DNA of 64,000 nucleotides from Macrothele yani. Taxonomy: Eukaryota > Arthropoda > Arachnida > Araneae > Macrothelidae. Positions within the stretch are counted from its first letter, which is position 1, and each line of letters starts with the position of its first letter. Shown one piece after another: positions 52,914 through 64,000 of the stretch. The notes beneath the pieces were generated by a model that was not told the origin of the DNA, searched no databases, and saw nothing but the letters and a program-made list of their open reading frames with translations. Position numbers and translations under genes: made by a program. Where the stretch lies: contig CM076996.1 in NCBI GenBank assembly GCA_039090855.1, positions 44,916,469-44,980,468 on the forward strand, in the 5' to 3' direction.

Positions 52914-55579
52914 AGCAATTCTTTTTCTATTACAATTTTTTAGTTTAACCATGTTTGAAAATGTTTTCAGGACAGAATACTAAGCAAAACAGAGTGTCCC
53001 AAACCGGAAAACCAAGAATTGTAATGGAATTTCGTTATTGCCTGGTAGTGATGCATAATCATTCCTTCTTGGGAGTTCATTCATCTATCGTTCACACAAA
53101 GAAAGTTATTCACAAACGATCATTCAAACAAATGGCAATTCAACTTCCGGATGGTCACTATGATCACTGAGTAAAGCATTTGTTGCAGGGATCCTGTGTG
53201 TATGACTAAAAAGCACTATCAAGGCCACAGCTCTTTTTGGCAAACTGCCCAAAAGAGCACGAGCTCTCCACCATTCACTGTTCACGGTAAATGATTCATC
53301 ATGAACTGGTTTGTGGTGAACAGTTGAAGCACACCATTCAAATGAATGACATCCACATATCATTTCCATTCTCAAGTTTCATGATATTGCTCACTCATTG
53401 CTCACTCACATTGCCATTGACACTTATTAATTCTTGACATTATTTTTTTTTATTGGGAATTTGTTTCCGACTCATGGGGGCAGAAGAAAGTAAAATGTGC
53501 TACGACTTAAGTGTGTGTTGCTGTGTAGTGGATTGCATGATCATTCATGGCAGTGAGAGTGAACCATTCACAGTGAAAAGTTATTTGTTGTGAACAAATC
53601 ATTCATCAATGGTCCATCGCTACTGTGTAACACCTGGAAATTTTACTTGTTTTGTACCAGTGCCATCTGTTGAAGAAATCCTGTAATGAATTAAAATATT
53701 CAGCAACATTTATATTTTCATAAAACTATTCTCTCTATTGTGAATAGATTCATATCCCCAAGGGGGGCTAGCAAGTCAACAAGGGACTGCTTAGATTTGT
53801 GTGACCAGTATGGTGCTACTCATAAAATGGTGTTGCGATGCACTGACTAAATATTCTCAAGGCTGCCTGGGAAGGTTATCAAAGCCTTTTCTCTGTCTTT
53901 GCTGATAAATACAGTAAAATCATTTGCATAGGTCACTACAGATTTTCCCATAATGTTGCATTTCTTTTTTTTTTTTTTTTTTTAGTTACAACATTGCATC
54001 CATGTTAGTGAAATTGGAGAAAATAATTTTTTGATACTTTTTCTGATGGAATAAAACAGTTGTAAAGATGGTAACTGGAGCAATCTGTCATAATTTTTTA
54101 ATGTGTTTTCTCAGTACATCATCATGCCTAGATTTACTATTTGCTGTCAATTTTAAAGCAAGGAAATGAAATTTTCACGATTATTTTAAACATTTCCCCC
54201 TATTTTTGTACCACATGAGCTCATGAATGCAACTTCTTGTAATCTACTTTTCTTAAATAGCTGAACCTTAAATAGATCTACTATTTTCTTTCACATTTGA
54301 AGTTTTGAAATGAAAGTTTCATGCATTTTATTTTTAAAGGTTTTCTTTTTTACATTTCTTTAGTGCACAATATTTATGTCAGCTCATGGACACAATTCCA
54401 AATAATAATAACAATAAAAATAAAATCCTTCTGATAGTGTATTTTGGATCTCTGCCATTAGAATCCATAATAGAGGCATTCTTTGTTGCAGATAACTGCA
54501 GTTTGGATTACTGCGGAAAGAGCAGCTATGTTTAGGCTCTGTGCTATTCTTAAAATTCTCTCCATCCTAATGCCTTCATATTCCTCAAAATCAATGGAAC
54601 AGTGAACCATGCAATCTAGCATTCGATAACAATCATAAATAGACAGTATTGCAAATAATGATGTTTTCACCAGTAGAATTGCAAAGGCTTAACTCATGAA
54701 GTTAAATTTGTGCCAATTTTCGTGGCCCACACAGTTGCATGGATTAATTTCCAGTGTAAAGGTAATTTAATCCATTTTGCTTACTGCAATATTTTGACAG
54801 ACACTTAAATGCATGATACTAGATGAAATCAGATACTATGTAGTTGTTACTGAAAATTACTGGAAAAAGTTCCATTGATTATTGGTATTCATTTCCAGAA
54901 GGTGGCATCCCTGCACATTTTTTTTTTCTTTCTTTACATATCATATTTCTATTCTGAAAACTATATGGTATAGCTCTGTATTCCAAAGACATTGCTGTGG
55001 ATTATATATCTGTTACTTCTAAAAGTTTTCAACAGATTTCTACAAAATTTAAAATGAAACTTTATTTTGAAGTATCTTGGTCATGAAAAATATGTATGCA
55101 GTTATTTGAAAAATCCTCATATCATATGGAAGGATTGTCAACAATGACATGAAGAAGAAAAAAATTAAAGAGCACGCTAATACAAGAGTGAAAAGAGGGG
55201 AGAGAGGACCTGTAACAGTGACCCCACCTAGATGTGGGACAAATTATGTTCCGGAAGTTATTTGAAAAATTGAAAAAGTCCAGTTTTTGAAAAATTTACT
55301 CCTAATATGGGTGCAGAGATGGAAGCAAAAAGCTATCAGGTACTGACTGTCAGATAAATGTAGGCCTTCCCTCTTGGCTAAAGAATACTGTGTCAAAAGC
55401 AGTATGTACAAGGTTGACCCAGTCTGTGGGGATGCTTACTCCTAAAGATTGATGTTTTTGTTTGTGTGGGAGTTAATTTACAGTTGTTTATGTAGCATGT
55501 AGTGAATCTAAGGATTGATCCTTATATCAATGATTTAAATATTTATTCTCCAAGAGAAATATTATTTTCATCTGTGTCA
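52914..55579 (+). other. TMEM59 intron sequence, no gene recognised
   Basis: 52960-53640 is rich in GTGAAC/ATTCATT-type inverted words, possibly an old MITE, but I could not define ends. The rest, including poly-T runs at 53968-53984, has no coding motif. I looked for the final TMEM59 exon here without success. Confidence 0.5.
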
Positions 55580-55708
55580 TCTCACGAGTAAAAGCCGTCT
55601 TTGTGCGGATAATTGAAAGTAAAATAAAACTCGGCTTAGCTTAAATCAAATTAACTCACATCAATTTAATAAAACCTTATCATATTTTAAAAAACAGATT
55701 AAAAGACA

Positions 55709-56380
55709 TTAGTACTTTCGGGCCATCGCATGGCCCATCTTCAGATGGAACAGCCAAATTGACAAGATCCGCATAATATTACACACACAAGAACGCGTCA
55801 GTCGGTTGTTGTACATATATGCAAAGAAGGAAGGTATTCCTCCCGGCACATATCCCACTGTTATAGGTAATTCAAAGCCCCTAGGATTAGAGTTAATTAA
55901 TACTTTATAGGCATTGGGGAGCTCATACGGCATATAGTCATTACAACAAATATTTTGTGAGTGAAAAATGAACATGCTCTCAGTAAGAAACAGTGTGCTA
56001 CGATTTTTAGGGATAACCACAATTTTAAAATTTTCCCAGTCCGGATATAAAATCCCTTTTGTAACTTCCCTAGCAAGTGCAGTGTTGGTACCTCCTGTTT
56101 GGATATTATATTTATGTTCCTTGACCCTGCAAGACAAATTCCGTCCGGTCGATCCTATATAGACAGATTGAGTAGTTTCGCAAACATCTTTTAATGGAAC
56201 ACAATAGACACCCCATCTTTGTAAAATATCCGTCGGGGTCCTGTCCTTTCTAACAAGTGGTAGTATATTAAGGGAGCAAGTGCCGAAATCCAATCCAAAT
56301 TTCCGGCAAATGTTACGAAGAGGTTGAGTAATTGAAGGGATGTAATCGATGGAAGCAATGAAACAAAATGGTGTGGGCAA
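55709..56380 (-). CDS. second GIY-YIG endonuclease ORF, in the left arm of PLE-2
   Basis: This 223-codon ORF on the minus strand is an inverted copy of the right-arm endonuclease. It contains LPTPFCFIAS, WGVYCVPLKDVCETTQS, VYIGSTGRNLSCRVKEHK, DWENFKIVV and FLTESMFIFHS. It is open throughout but lacks any RT upstream; its frame begins within the arm. It is a by-product of the inverted-arm structure and probably not independently expressed. GIY, YIG, Arg and Glu positions are all present. Confidence 0.8.
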   Translation of the reverse strand: MPTPFCFIASIDYIPSITQPLRNICRKFGLDFGTCSLNILPLVRKDRTPTDILQRWGVYCVPLKDVCETTQSVYIGSTGRNLSCRVKEHKYNIQTGGTNTALAREVTKGILYPDWENFKIVVIPKNRSTLFLTESMFIFHSQNICCNDYMPYELPNAYKVLINSNPRGFELPITVGYVPGGIPSFFAYMYNNRLTRSCVCNIMRILSIWLFHLKMGHAMARKY

Positions 56381-56543
56381 AAATGGTTGTAATGTAGTAG
56401 CAAGTTTACTTTTAACTCAGGAATGGATCCAGTTAAAAACGTATTCAGGATATCCAAATTGGGAGGCGAACGATGAGACCCATTGTAGTTCTGCAACACG
56501 TGCAGTACGAGTTGAGGAATGGGTGCAGGCTCTACGAATAAAA

Positions 56544-58424
56544 CTTAAGGAAGAATCTACCATCTTGATTATTAATGCCGATAAAACCTCTCAAATTGTG
56601 ATTATTAACACTGCTGATTACTGTGATAAAATGATCTCTGCCATTTTCACTATCCCACATTGTCAATCATAACCCTATAAAACTCCACTATTTCAGCTTT
56701 GTCAAAACTAGGTAAGGACTTTGTTTTCCCCCCTAGTTTCCGGTGCTCTTTTAAGCCCCCACCAGGACCCTGCATTCCCAACGTATTTGGTAAAATTAAA
56801 CTGCATAAACCTAACCATCCGCTCTGGCCACTTGTCTCTGGAAGGTCTAGTCCTACAAGACCCCTTGAAGCCACCCTTTCTAAATACCTCTCACATCTGG
56901 TGCAGGACTCCCATTACTCTATAAAGAATTCTACCCAAGTTGTTTCAAAACTTTCAAATCTTCCAACTCAGGCTAAACCATTCATTCTGGCTTCCCTCGA
57001 CGTGGTGTCACTCTACCCCAATGTACCTGTTGAATTCACACATCAGATTATCGAAAATCAACTTCATTCCTTAGGGCACCCACTTACTGAGATTTCAGCC
57101 ATAATGAATGCGCTTCGGTTTGTTAAAAATCGGTCATATTTCCAATTCCAAGATAAAATTTGTCGCCAAACCGATGGCGCGGCCATGGGATCACCGCTTT
57201 CTGGCATTTTAGCCGAAATCTTCATGCAGTACCTTGAAAATATATTTTTGACCTCTTATCCCCATCAACCTCTGTTATTTCTCAGGTATGTAGATGATAT
57301 CTTATTACTCTGGCCCCACTCGTTATCTGAATTACAAGCATTCACGAATTCTTTCTTTTCACAATTTCCGTCAATTCAATTTAGCTTAGAAATTGAACAA
57401 GACCTAAAACTCCCGTTTCTTGATATTATGATTACCCGTCATCCAAACCAGGTTTTACCATTGCACTTTGCTGTTTATAGAAAACCGTCCTGTACCCCAA
57501 CTATGATCCCATACTCCTCTAATCACCCGCAAAACCAAAAGTTAACGTCTCTTCACTTTTTTTATTCGTAGAGCCTGCACCCATTCCTCAACTCGTACTG
57601 CACGTGTTGCAGAACTACAATGGGTCTCGTCGTTTGCCTCCCAATTTGGATATCCTGAATACGTTTTTAACCGGATCCATTCCCGAGTTAAAAGTAAACT
57701 TGCTACTACATTACAACCATTTTTGCCCACACCATTTCGTTTCATTGCTTCCATCGATTACATCCCTTCAATTACTCAACCTCTTCGTAACATTTGCCGG
57801 AAATTTGGATTGGATTTCGGCACTTGCTCCCTTAATATACTACCACTTGTTAGAAAGGACAGGACCCCGACGGATATTTTACAAAGATGGGGTGTCTATT
57901 GTGTTCCATTAAAAGATGTTTGCGAAACTACTCAATCTGTCTATATAGGATCGACCAGACGGAATTTGTCTTGCAGGGTCAAGGAACATAAATATAATAT
58001 CCAAACAGGAGGTACCAACACTGCACTTGCTAGGGAAGTTACAAAAGGGATTTTATATCTGGACTGGGAAAATTTTAAAATTGTGGTTACCCCTAAAAAT
58101 CGTAGCACGCTGTTTCTTACTGAGAGCATGTTCATTTTTCACTCACAAAACATTTGTTGTAATGACTATATGCCATATGAGCTCCCCAATGCCTATAAGG
58201 TATTAATTAACTCTAATCCTAGGGGCTTTGAATTACCTATAACCGTGGGATATGTGCCGGGAGGAATACCTTCCTTCTTTGCATATATGTACAACAACCG
58301 ACTGACGCGTTCTTGTGTGTGTATATATTATGCGGATCTTGTCAATTTGGCTGTTCCATCTGAAGATGGGCCATGCGATGGCCCGAAAGTACTAATGTCT
58401 TTTAATCTGTTTTTTAAAATATGA
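56544..58424 (+). pseudogene. Penelope-like RT plus GIY-YIG endonuclease (PLE-2), one frameshift in a T run
   Basis: The pre-RT segment INADKTSQIVIINTADY (about 56560) is followed, after short breaks, by the RT (56699 onward): FGKIKLHKPNHPL, ASLDVVSLYPNVP (motif A), KNRSYFQFQDKICRQTDGAA, MGSPLSGILAEI, LRYVDDILLLW (motif C intact), KLPFLDIMI and FAVYRKPSCTPT. At the seven-T run 57557-57563 the frame must shift by one to continue as FIRRACTHSSTRTARVAEL, SQFGYPEYVF and LPTPFRFIAS. The endonuclease follows (57723-58424): GVYCVPL, VYIGSTRRNLSCRVKEHK and FLTESMFIF. Catalytic motifs of both enzymes are intact. Retroposition by target-primed synthesis is family knowledge. Confidence 0.9.
58360..58399 (+). 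other. conserved stem-loop in PLE-2 right arm (hammerhead-like core)
   Basis: CTGAAGA (58360-58366) is followed by the stem GGGCC/GGCCC (58368-58372 and 58380-58384) around a 7-base loop, then GAAAG (58385-58389) and TAATGTC. Its inverted twin is at 55705-55744. Equivalent elements lie at 16916-16951 and 18550-18588 (PLE-1), 29055-29087 and 29785-29818 (foldback) and 39355-39390. Confidence 0.55.
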
Positions 58425-58580
58425 TAAGGTTTTATTAAATTGATGTCTCATAATATGAGTTAATTTGATTTAAGCTAAGCCGAGTTTTATTTTACTTTCA
58501 ATTATCCGCACAAAGACGGCTTTTACTCGTGAGATATAGTTTGTGCGACTCATCAGTATTGGAATACCTCATCTGTGTCA

Positions 58581-59989
58581 GCCATTTATACCAGACATAC
58601 TAGAATGAGTCTGTGTGCCATGCACAGCCCTCTCTCTGTATGATTAAAATACACAGAAAAATGTTCTAAAAATTTATTGTGAACATTTTGCCATGTTTAT
58701 TTTTACATTTTTTTTTCTGAGTAAAGTACACTTTCTCGTGATTTTTTTACAGTGCATTCCTATGTTCAAATGTTTTTATTCTCTAGAGGGGGACATTATT
58801 TGTGTAAATATCTATGTAGAACCTGTCGACTAGCTAGTAGTATATATGTAAATAAGTTCAATCATTCCAGAAGTGTTGTTATGTATACTTCAGAAGCAGT
58901 GCATTTTACTTCATGAACTGAGCACAACAGTTGATGATGAGGATGGGATACAAATTTCTTTGCAATCTTTGGGTATTCTAAGGTAAGAAGAAATGTGTGA
59001 CATTTCATTTGGGACACACCACATATTTGGCATGGCTGCCATTGGCTCCATGGTAGAATTCAGTGTTACAAATGCTGTTTCATGAAATGCAAAAGATGTT
59101 TTGAGAGTCAAATGGAATCAGATGCTACTAAAAAGTACGCATTTTTTATTAGTTGTGCTTGGAATTCAGATGCTGAATATTATCCATTCACTTATTTCTA
59201 CCACTTGTCGGTCTGACAAATCTTACGAAGAGCTTTTAGAAAGTACTGAAAAATCATTTCAGCCCTAAATTATTGAAAATACAGGGTCAGTCAATAAATA
59301 AAGTAACAAGCAGAGTTGGGGTTTTGACATGACGTGGGTGTAAAAATGTTTTATACTGTCAAAAACTGGTTTAAACCATCAAAAAAAACTATGTAAAGGT
59401 GTCAAAAACTACAAGAAAAAAAAAGCACTCTGACATACTACTGCTTTTAAACAAATTTTTAGCATTAATAGATTTATTAAAAATTTCGAATTCACCTTCT
59501 ATATATATATATTTGCAAGTTTTGCAACACTGAGGAAAAAAGTGTTATTTTCTTGTTAACTTAAAAAAAAATCATATGCACAAACAGTGGCACTCCCAAA
59601 ATTTTGCTATATGGGTGACCCACAATATTGCAGATACAAGTGAAAATACCCTGGATACCATCTCCCAAAGTATTAGGAAGTGATAAAAATGTCTCTGCCA
59701 CATTAAAGTGCATTTCCAATTGTTCATAAAATTTATATTTTAAAAAATATACAAATATATTTAAAGATAAGCAGCCAGTAACACAGAACAAAGGACGAAG
59801 CACCCCTGGGCCATCTTCCACTGAGTGCACAATTGTTCACAGAATTAATTATTTTAACATAAGACTGTGTGGAGTTATTACTGATTACAAATATGTTACT
59901 CTGGTTCAGTTTTTCCTCATAGCATGCAATAGCACATCACAAATTCTTTTGCATATTTATTAACACCTAAATAACTTCATAGCTTAGCA
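58581..59989 (+). other. TMEM59 intron sequence, no gene recognised
   Basis: AT-rich with short ORFs only. The minus-strand ORF at 58911-59111 could be distal debris of the hAT remnant that follows, but I cannot support that. Confidence 0.45.
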
Positions 59990-61030
59990 TGGTATAATGG
60001 GAAAGTTAGAAAATATTATTTCCTTAAGACAGAGCTAACAGGACTTGACAGCAAAATCATTGCTATTTGAACAAGTTCAAAAGCAAGACCAATCTTAAAA
60101 TCTTGGCATTTGGTAATTCTTTTCCACCAAATCACAGGAGTGGTTATCTTTTCACTTCCTCTGAAATAGGACAGAAGGAATGGCACTTCCTTGTCTTCAT
60201 AAAAAATCAGCAGTGGCAAACACCCACTAATTTTTTCTGTCATCCATATGGAAGCAGATTCTTTTTATATATTGGTTAACCCTTCACCCATATGTTTAGG
60301 GTGCAAAACGTAAGTCAAATAATGGAATGGTTTCATGATTTGCTCTATTCTTTTTGTTTACTGTTTCAGTATGTGGTCTAAGGAAACTTTCTTTCATGAG
60401 ACTAAGCCAAACATAGCATGCATCAGTAATTGTGGCTGTACTTCACTGAGAAACATCTAATGCAATGCGGATAAGCTTAAGCTGCAGTAGAAGATCTTTC
60501 CACTGTTTGGGTAAATTATAGTCATTAATCAGGTGTGCAATTTTAACATCAGTTTCAGCCTCATGGTCTTCAACAATCTTCTGAAATAATGACCTGTTGT
60601 GTAAGTAAATTTCAAGGCTAATGAGCTGGCTGTTCTGTTCTACCATGTATCCATAGGAAGATGCACTTTCACAGGTTCCAAGTGTTATTTAAGCCATACT
60701 CTAATTGATGATGGTTTCTAAATTATTTTTGAACTTTAACTTCTTGTTCGGTGATAGTTTCAAGTGTCAGATGTTGCCATGATAAGTTGAGCCAATGACT
60801 CGTGCACCCATACACTGCGAAAGGCCTGGTCAGTTGCATTCAGCAGACACTGCCTGGTTTTCTCCATTTGAAAGGGTTTGTAAAAATTATGACAACTGGC
60901 TTTAAGCCCTCTTGGGATAGCACAGCACATCAGCTCTTACCTAAGAAAGAGTTATGTATTAATCTCTCAACACGAAAGAAATATTTGGCTTCTAAGGACA
61001 ATGGAGATGCATGTATTCAAGCAGCTGTAC
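59990..61030 (-). pseudogene. hAT transposase remnant (C-terminal half)
   Basis: The minus strand reads VYGCTSHWLNL near 60820, KYFRNHH-like near 60710, then NSQLISLEIYLHNRSLFQKI and VEDHEAETDVKIAHLINDYN (60646-60510). Further on are IALDVSQ, ATITDACYVWLSLMKE (about 60400) and GSEKITTPVIWWKR, VQIAMILLSSPVSSVLRK (60180-60016), the hAT dimerisation region where PASSASxER is usual. The order matches hAT-type transposases with a WW motif and a C-terminal SSAS motif, as I recall them. Stops and shifts are frequent. Ends were not found. It is a different hAT lineage from hAT-1 and hAT-2. Confidence 0.75.
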
Positions 61031-61649
61031 TGTGACTAATTTGGGCAGGGTTGCAAATGTTACACTTAATAACCTTCCTGGAATTCCCCCCCCCTATTCC
61101 AGAAGTTTCTAGGTCTAGGCTTTTGGAAGGAAATTTGCCCCTTTTTGGAAGTCTTAGTGTATAATCCTTTGGTGGAATGGATGTGGGGTGAAGATAGGAA
61201 AAAAGGTTGTGTCAGGTCTTTGAAATGTTCATATGAAAAATGTAGCAGTGTGGGATTTTAGTCGCATCTTAATTAAAGTTGGTTTTTCATTTCTGGCGCA
61301 GAAAAAATAAATAAAAATTATGTTTTCACAACAGAAATTTAACATATTGCATAATAGATGTTATGCGATTTAAAAACTTTACTACAGGCATTATATTGCA
61401 CACATGTTAATATCAAATATTGCATACATGCTACCTTAAAAGGTAATTTTTAAATTAAAATGGGATACTTGAGGCCAGAGTTTTTGATGTGGCAGTTTAA
61501 ATCAGGGTTAAAACTGTCATCAAAAACTTGCCAACCCAGGTAACAAGACATTCAGCAGCTAAATTCTTAACAGCTGGGAACATCATTTCACCACTAGAGG
61601 GCCTGCCCCAATTCATTTAGTAGGAATAACTGTTAAAAGATGGCTGCAT
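61031..61649 (+). other. TMEM59 intron sequence, nothing recognised
   Basis: No motif. Near 61480-61540 GGCAGTTTAAATCAGGGTTA and a partly inverted TCAAAAACTTGCCA form a short imperfect palindrome. Confidence 0.45.
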
Positions 61650-62470
61650 TACTGTAACGTAGTCTCACAAATTGTGATGCATAATTTGTTTTCTTTGAGC
61701 ACAGGGTGTTGGTCCAGTGGAAGTGTACAGTGAAATTGTGTCATGGAAGCAGGTATGGAAATGCAAGGACTGTGCAAAGGGCACAGGAGAGACGTTGATG
61801 ACAAACATCGACAAGGGCGTCCAGTGGCCCCCATTTGAGCGAGAGAATATTGTGTTACAGACGGATGCTCTCATTTGTGACAACAGATGCATTACAGTAA
61901 GCGAACTCACCCACAAACTGCAGATTTAAGTAGGTGGTATTAGTGTTGTGCTTGACCAACTGCATTATCAGAAAGTTTCCACATGATGGGTACCTAAGAA
62001 TCTCACAAAAGAGTATAAGACAAGATGAATTAGGAAGAATATAAGCAATGGCGTGTCCTTCACATTTAATGCATTATACTCAGCAAGGTGAGGACTTTTT
62101 GTAGTGCATTGTCACAGGAGATGAAACATGGGTGCAACATCAGAAAGCAGACAAGCAGTCATGACAGGAAAACACCCGTCATCTCCACCTGCCAAAAATG
62201 TGAAGACATTATCATCAGGCTGAAAAATCATGGCAACTGTCTTTTGGGACTGTCAGAGTGTGCTTCTGACTTATTTTCTGTATCATGGTACAAGTGAAAC
62301 TGCCAAACAACATTGTGAGCCACTTGACATGTTGCCTCATAAAATTTGCTGCAAAAGACTATGCCTACTGAGCAGAGGAGTTGCGCAGTTACACAATAAC
62401 ATCAGACATGTAGCCCAGTTCATGACTTAGTGGTTTTTGGTGATACAGTTGGGAAATTTTCAAAACTTCA
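61650..62470 (+). pseudogene. mariner transposase remnant, 3' part missing
   Basis: The + strand reads GVGPVEVYSEIVSW and KQVWKCKDCAKGTG (61706-61790), RENIVLQTDALICDNRCITV and SELTHKLQI (61841-61929). Then, with stops, come LDQLHYQKVST and WVPKNLTKEYKTR (61960-62025), KIMATVFWDCQSVLL (62225) and LLSRGVAQLHNNIRHVAQF (62365-62420). In the last, the HDN Asp reads Asn. No third catalytic block follows, so the copy is 3'-truncated. The splice-like ...CACAG at 61706 is fortuitous. Confidence 0.8.
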
Positions 62471-64000
62471 TTTTTTGATGAATGAATTTTCATCCTGTAG
62501 CCTGTAACTGTATTTTTGCGTGTTTTTTGCAATAGTTGCCATTAGAATCATACATGCTGTGTAAAACAAAGACATTTTTTCACTTTTCTTGATGTAGAAT
62601 TTTCCCTTCAGATGACATAACATATTACAAAGCTAACAATATCCACATCAAAATTTATTACATGAAATAGAAACAAAGAAAAGTGTCAGTGGGACTTTCA
62701 TGGAGAAAAAGTGTTTTGTGTATTCATACTTGCATCTAGCAAATATAAATATTTTTAGCTTACCATAATTTACTTGATACAGAATTTAGTATGAATATAA
62801 GAGTTAGTGATTTTTTTAGCTGTTATTTATGTAAAAAGCTTAGTATCATTTGTAAATTGACATTTATGTTTAGCATATCTCTATTTCCAGAAGGTAGATA
62901 AAAAAAGTTATGTTTAGATAAGATGGATGTAAGCATGCCTGAGATTTTCCCTATATTTTTAAGCTTTTTCTGGTACCCAAATTTTTTGCTAGATGGTGTA
63001 AGTTTATGTTTATTCTGATACCTCTGTTTCTGGAAGAAGCCCTTTGCTTAGGAAATTTCATGCTAAGTAGCAGTAACATTAATAGTTTTTGTGATCCTTT
63101 CCATTATTTGGCATTTTCTTTTCTATCACACAGATCTGTGGTCATTTAACTGAGAGAATCACCACCACAGGGCAGTGATTGACAATGGCCAGACAATAAA
63201 CTGTGCTGAAATGCAGATTGCTTTTAATGTGATTTACCACTGAATTAAGTAAACTGATCATCTTCCAACCTCACTTACTGAAGGTTTGATAGCAGGGAGG
63301 AAAAAGAAATGTTGCAGAAGTGAATATCCAATAAAGGATTTTAACAATGAGTAGTTTTTTTTGTTTGTTTTTTTCACTTTCCTTTGAACTTAATTATTCT
63401 TAACCCAAACTCATTTATAGTACAATCATCAACATTGTGATTTTTCCAGTTACAATGGAATATAGTTGGCTTAGCTAGTGTTTTTAATATTTGTATACAT
63501 CTTAGATAATAATAATAAGAAACTTTTTAAAATTTTGCAAGGTAGCATTGTAGTTAACCGTAACCAACTATGAGATTATTTGACTGGAAAGTGTCAAAAG
63601 GCTTATAAAGATCTCTACAGATCTGTTCACAAGAAAATTTTAGGAATTTACAGCAGCATGAAGGGGGAAAAATGAAAAACTAAATAGCACAATGGAAGAA
63701 CAGGAAAGCAGAAAGAAAGAAGGTGAGAATTCTATCAGATGATCAGTACTTCATTGGTGGAAGAAGGAATGGAAGTGTAAATGTGCAAAACAGACATCTA
63801 GCTCTCTCCTTTATATTCTTACATTACATTATAAATTTGAGTTTGTTCCTAAAGATATGCTGACTACACTTGTGACAGCCTTTGTGTCAGTTATATTTCT
63901 TTACATATGAGATACATTCCTTTAGTAATAAATATAAAATTTAAGCTGGTTCATGTGACTATTAAAAGTGAAGCATCATACTTTTATTAATGGATTTCTT
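62471..64000 (+). other. TMEM59 intron or flanking sequence, nothing recognised
   Basis: AT-rich with no coding motif. A CACACAG acceptor-like site at 63129-63136 is followed by ICGHLTERITTTGQ and a stop, not a TMEM59 tail. Confidence 0.45.

Larger units (their letters stand above)
55580..58568 (+). mobile_element. PLE-2: young Penelope-like element with about 0.96-kb inverted arms
   Basis: Flanked by the 12-base duplication TCATCTGTGTCA (55568-55579 and 58569-58580). Left arm 55580-56543 and right arm about 57560-58534 are inverted and almost identical; only a few differences are visible, such as FCFIAS versus FRFIAS in the encoded protein. A 34-base extension (58535-58568) lies at the right end only. 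The central unique region (56544-57559) encodes RT on the + strand, running into the endonuclease in the right arm. The left arm carries an inverted second copy of the endonuclease gene. The 5' part is truncated just upstream of the RT. Confidence 0.92.

Noticed and set aside
58549..58556. CTGATGAG on the minus strand in the PLE-2 extension, a candidate canonical hammerhead start
   Set aside because: I could not find a pairing stem II followed by GAAA downstream, so a canonical fold is not supported.
61697..61929. Possible third TMEM59 exon after ...GAGCACAG
   Set aside because: The peptide is the N-terminal and HTH region of a mariner transposase, and its mariner continuation follows.
63119..63180. 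Acceptor-like ...TCACACAG followed by a short ORF as the last TMEM59 exon
   Set aside because: The ORF stops after 14 codons and lacks any TMEM59 cytoplasmic-tail resemblance.

Overview
The window is animal nuclear DNA. It is AT-rich, full of microsatellites and almost entirely transposable-element wreckage. The mix of many mariner lineages, Tc1-like elements, a DD41D element, Penelope-like retroelements with GIY-YIG endonucleases, RTE-type LINEs, hAT elements and tRNA-derived SINEs points to an invertebrate, most likely an arthropod and perhaps a chelicerate. That taxonomic guess is weak. There is no prokaryotic gene organisation and no CRISPR array.

The only host gene I can support is a TMEM59-like (BSMAP family) type I membrane protein on the + strand. 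Two internal coding exons are visible, 28377-28563 and 46232-46446. They join in frame across a phase-1 intron of about 17.7 kb; the second exon carries the transmembrane segment and ends in phase 0. The 5' exons and the C-terminal exon were not found. The window is therefore mostly intron of one gene, at least 28 kb upstream and at least 17.5 kb downstream of the two exons, filled with mobile DNA.

Layout. 1-6.5 kb: 3' end of a LINE (LINE-B), a small foldback, a deleted mariner and a nearly intact cecropia-like mariner (4326-5614). 6.5-12.9 kb: three RTE-type LINE copies, including a full-length 3.2 kb copy whose single frame is broken by only two stops (9032-12216). 13.3-22.4 kb: a diverged tandem duplication, hAT-1, a DD41D element carrying a SINE and a Penelope-like element (PLE-1), a deleted Tc1/mariner element abutting it, and a Tc1 element carrying a second SINE. 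22.4-27.8 kb: RTE fragments, another mariner, a second SINE family and a LINE-C tail. 28.4-31.6 kb: TMEM59 exon, a PLE-like foldback and a near-perfect 638 bp hairpin. 31.7-38.8 kb: LINE-B interrupted by a foldback element, itself interrupted by PLE-3. 39-42.5 kb: a mariner inside a hAT-like element inside a LINE-B copy. 43-45.3 kb: a MITE and a mariner split by a tandem array of about 145 bp units. 46.2-52.9 kb: TMEM59 transmembrane exon, a foldback, a mariner, and a Tc1 split by hAT-2. 55.6-58.6 kb: PLE-2, a young insertion with about 0.96 kb inverted arms. 60-62.5 kb: hAT and mariner remnants.

The most interesting signals are: (i) a GC stem-loop followed by GAAA-like bases, shared by the inverted arms of several unrelated PLE-type insertions and reminiscent of a hammerhead core; (ii) the intronic 638 bp hairpin; (iii) a tandem repeat whose units carry a nuclear-receptor DR1-like site and which recurs inside an unrelated hAT element; and (iv) the nearly intact RTE and PLE-2 copies.
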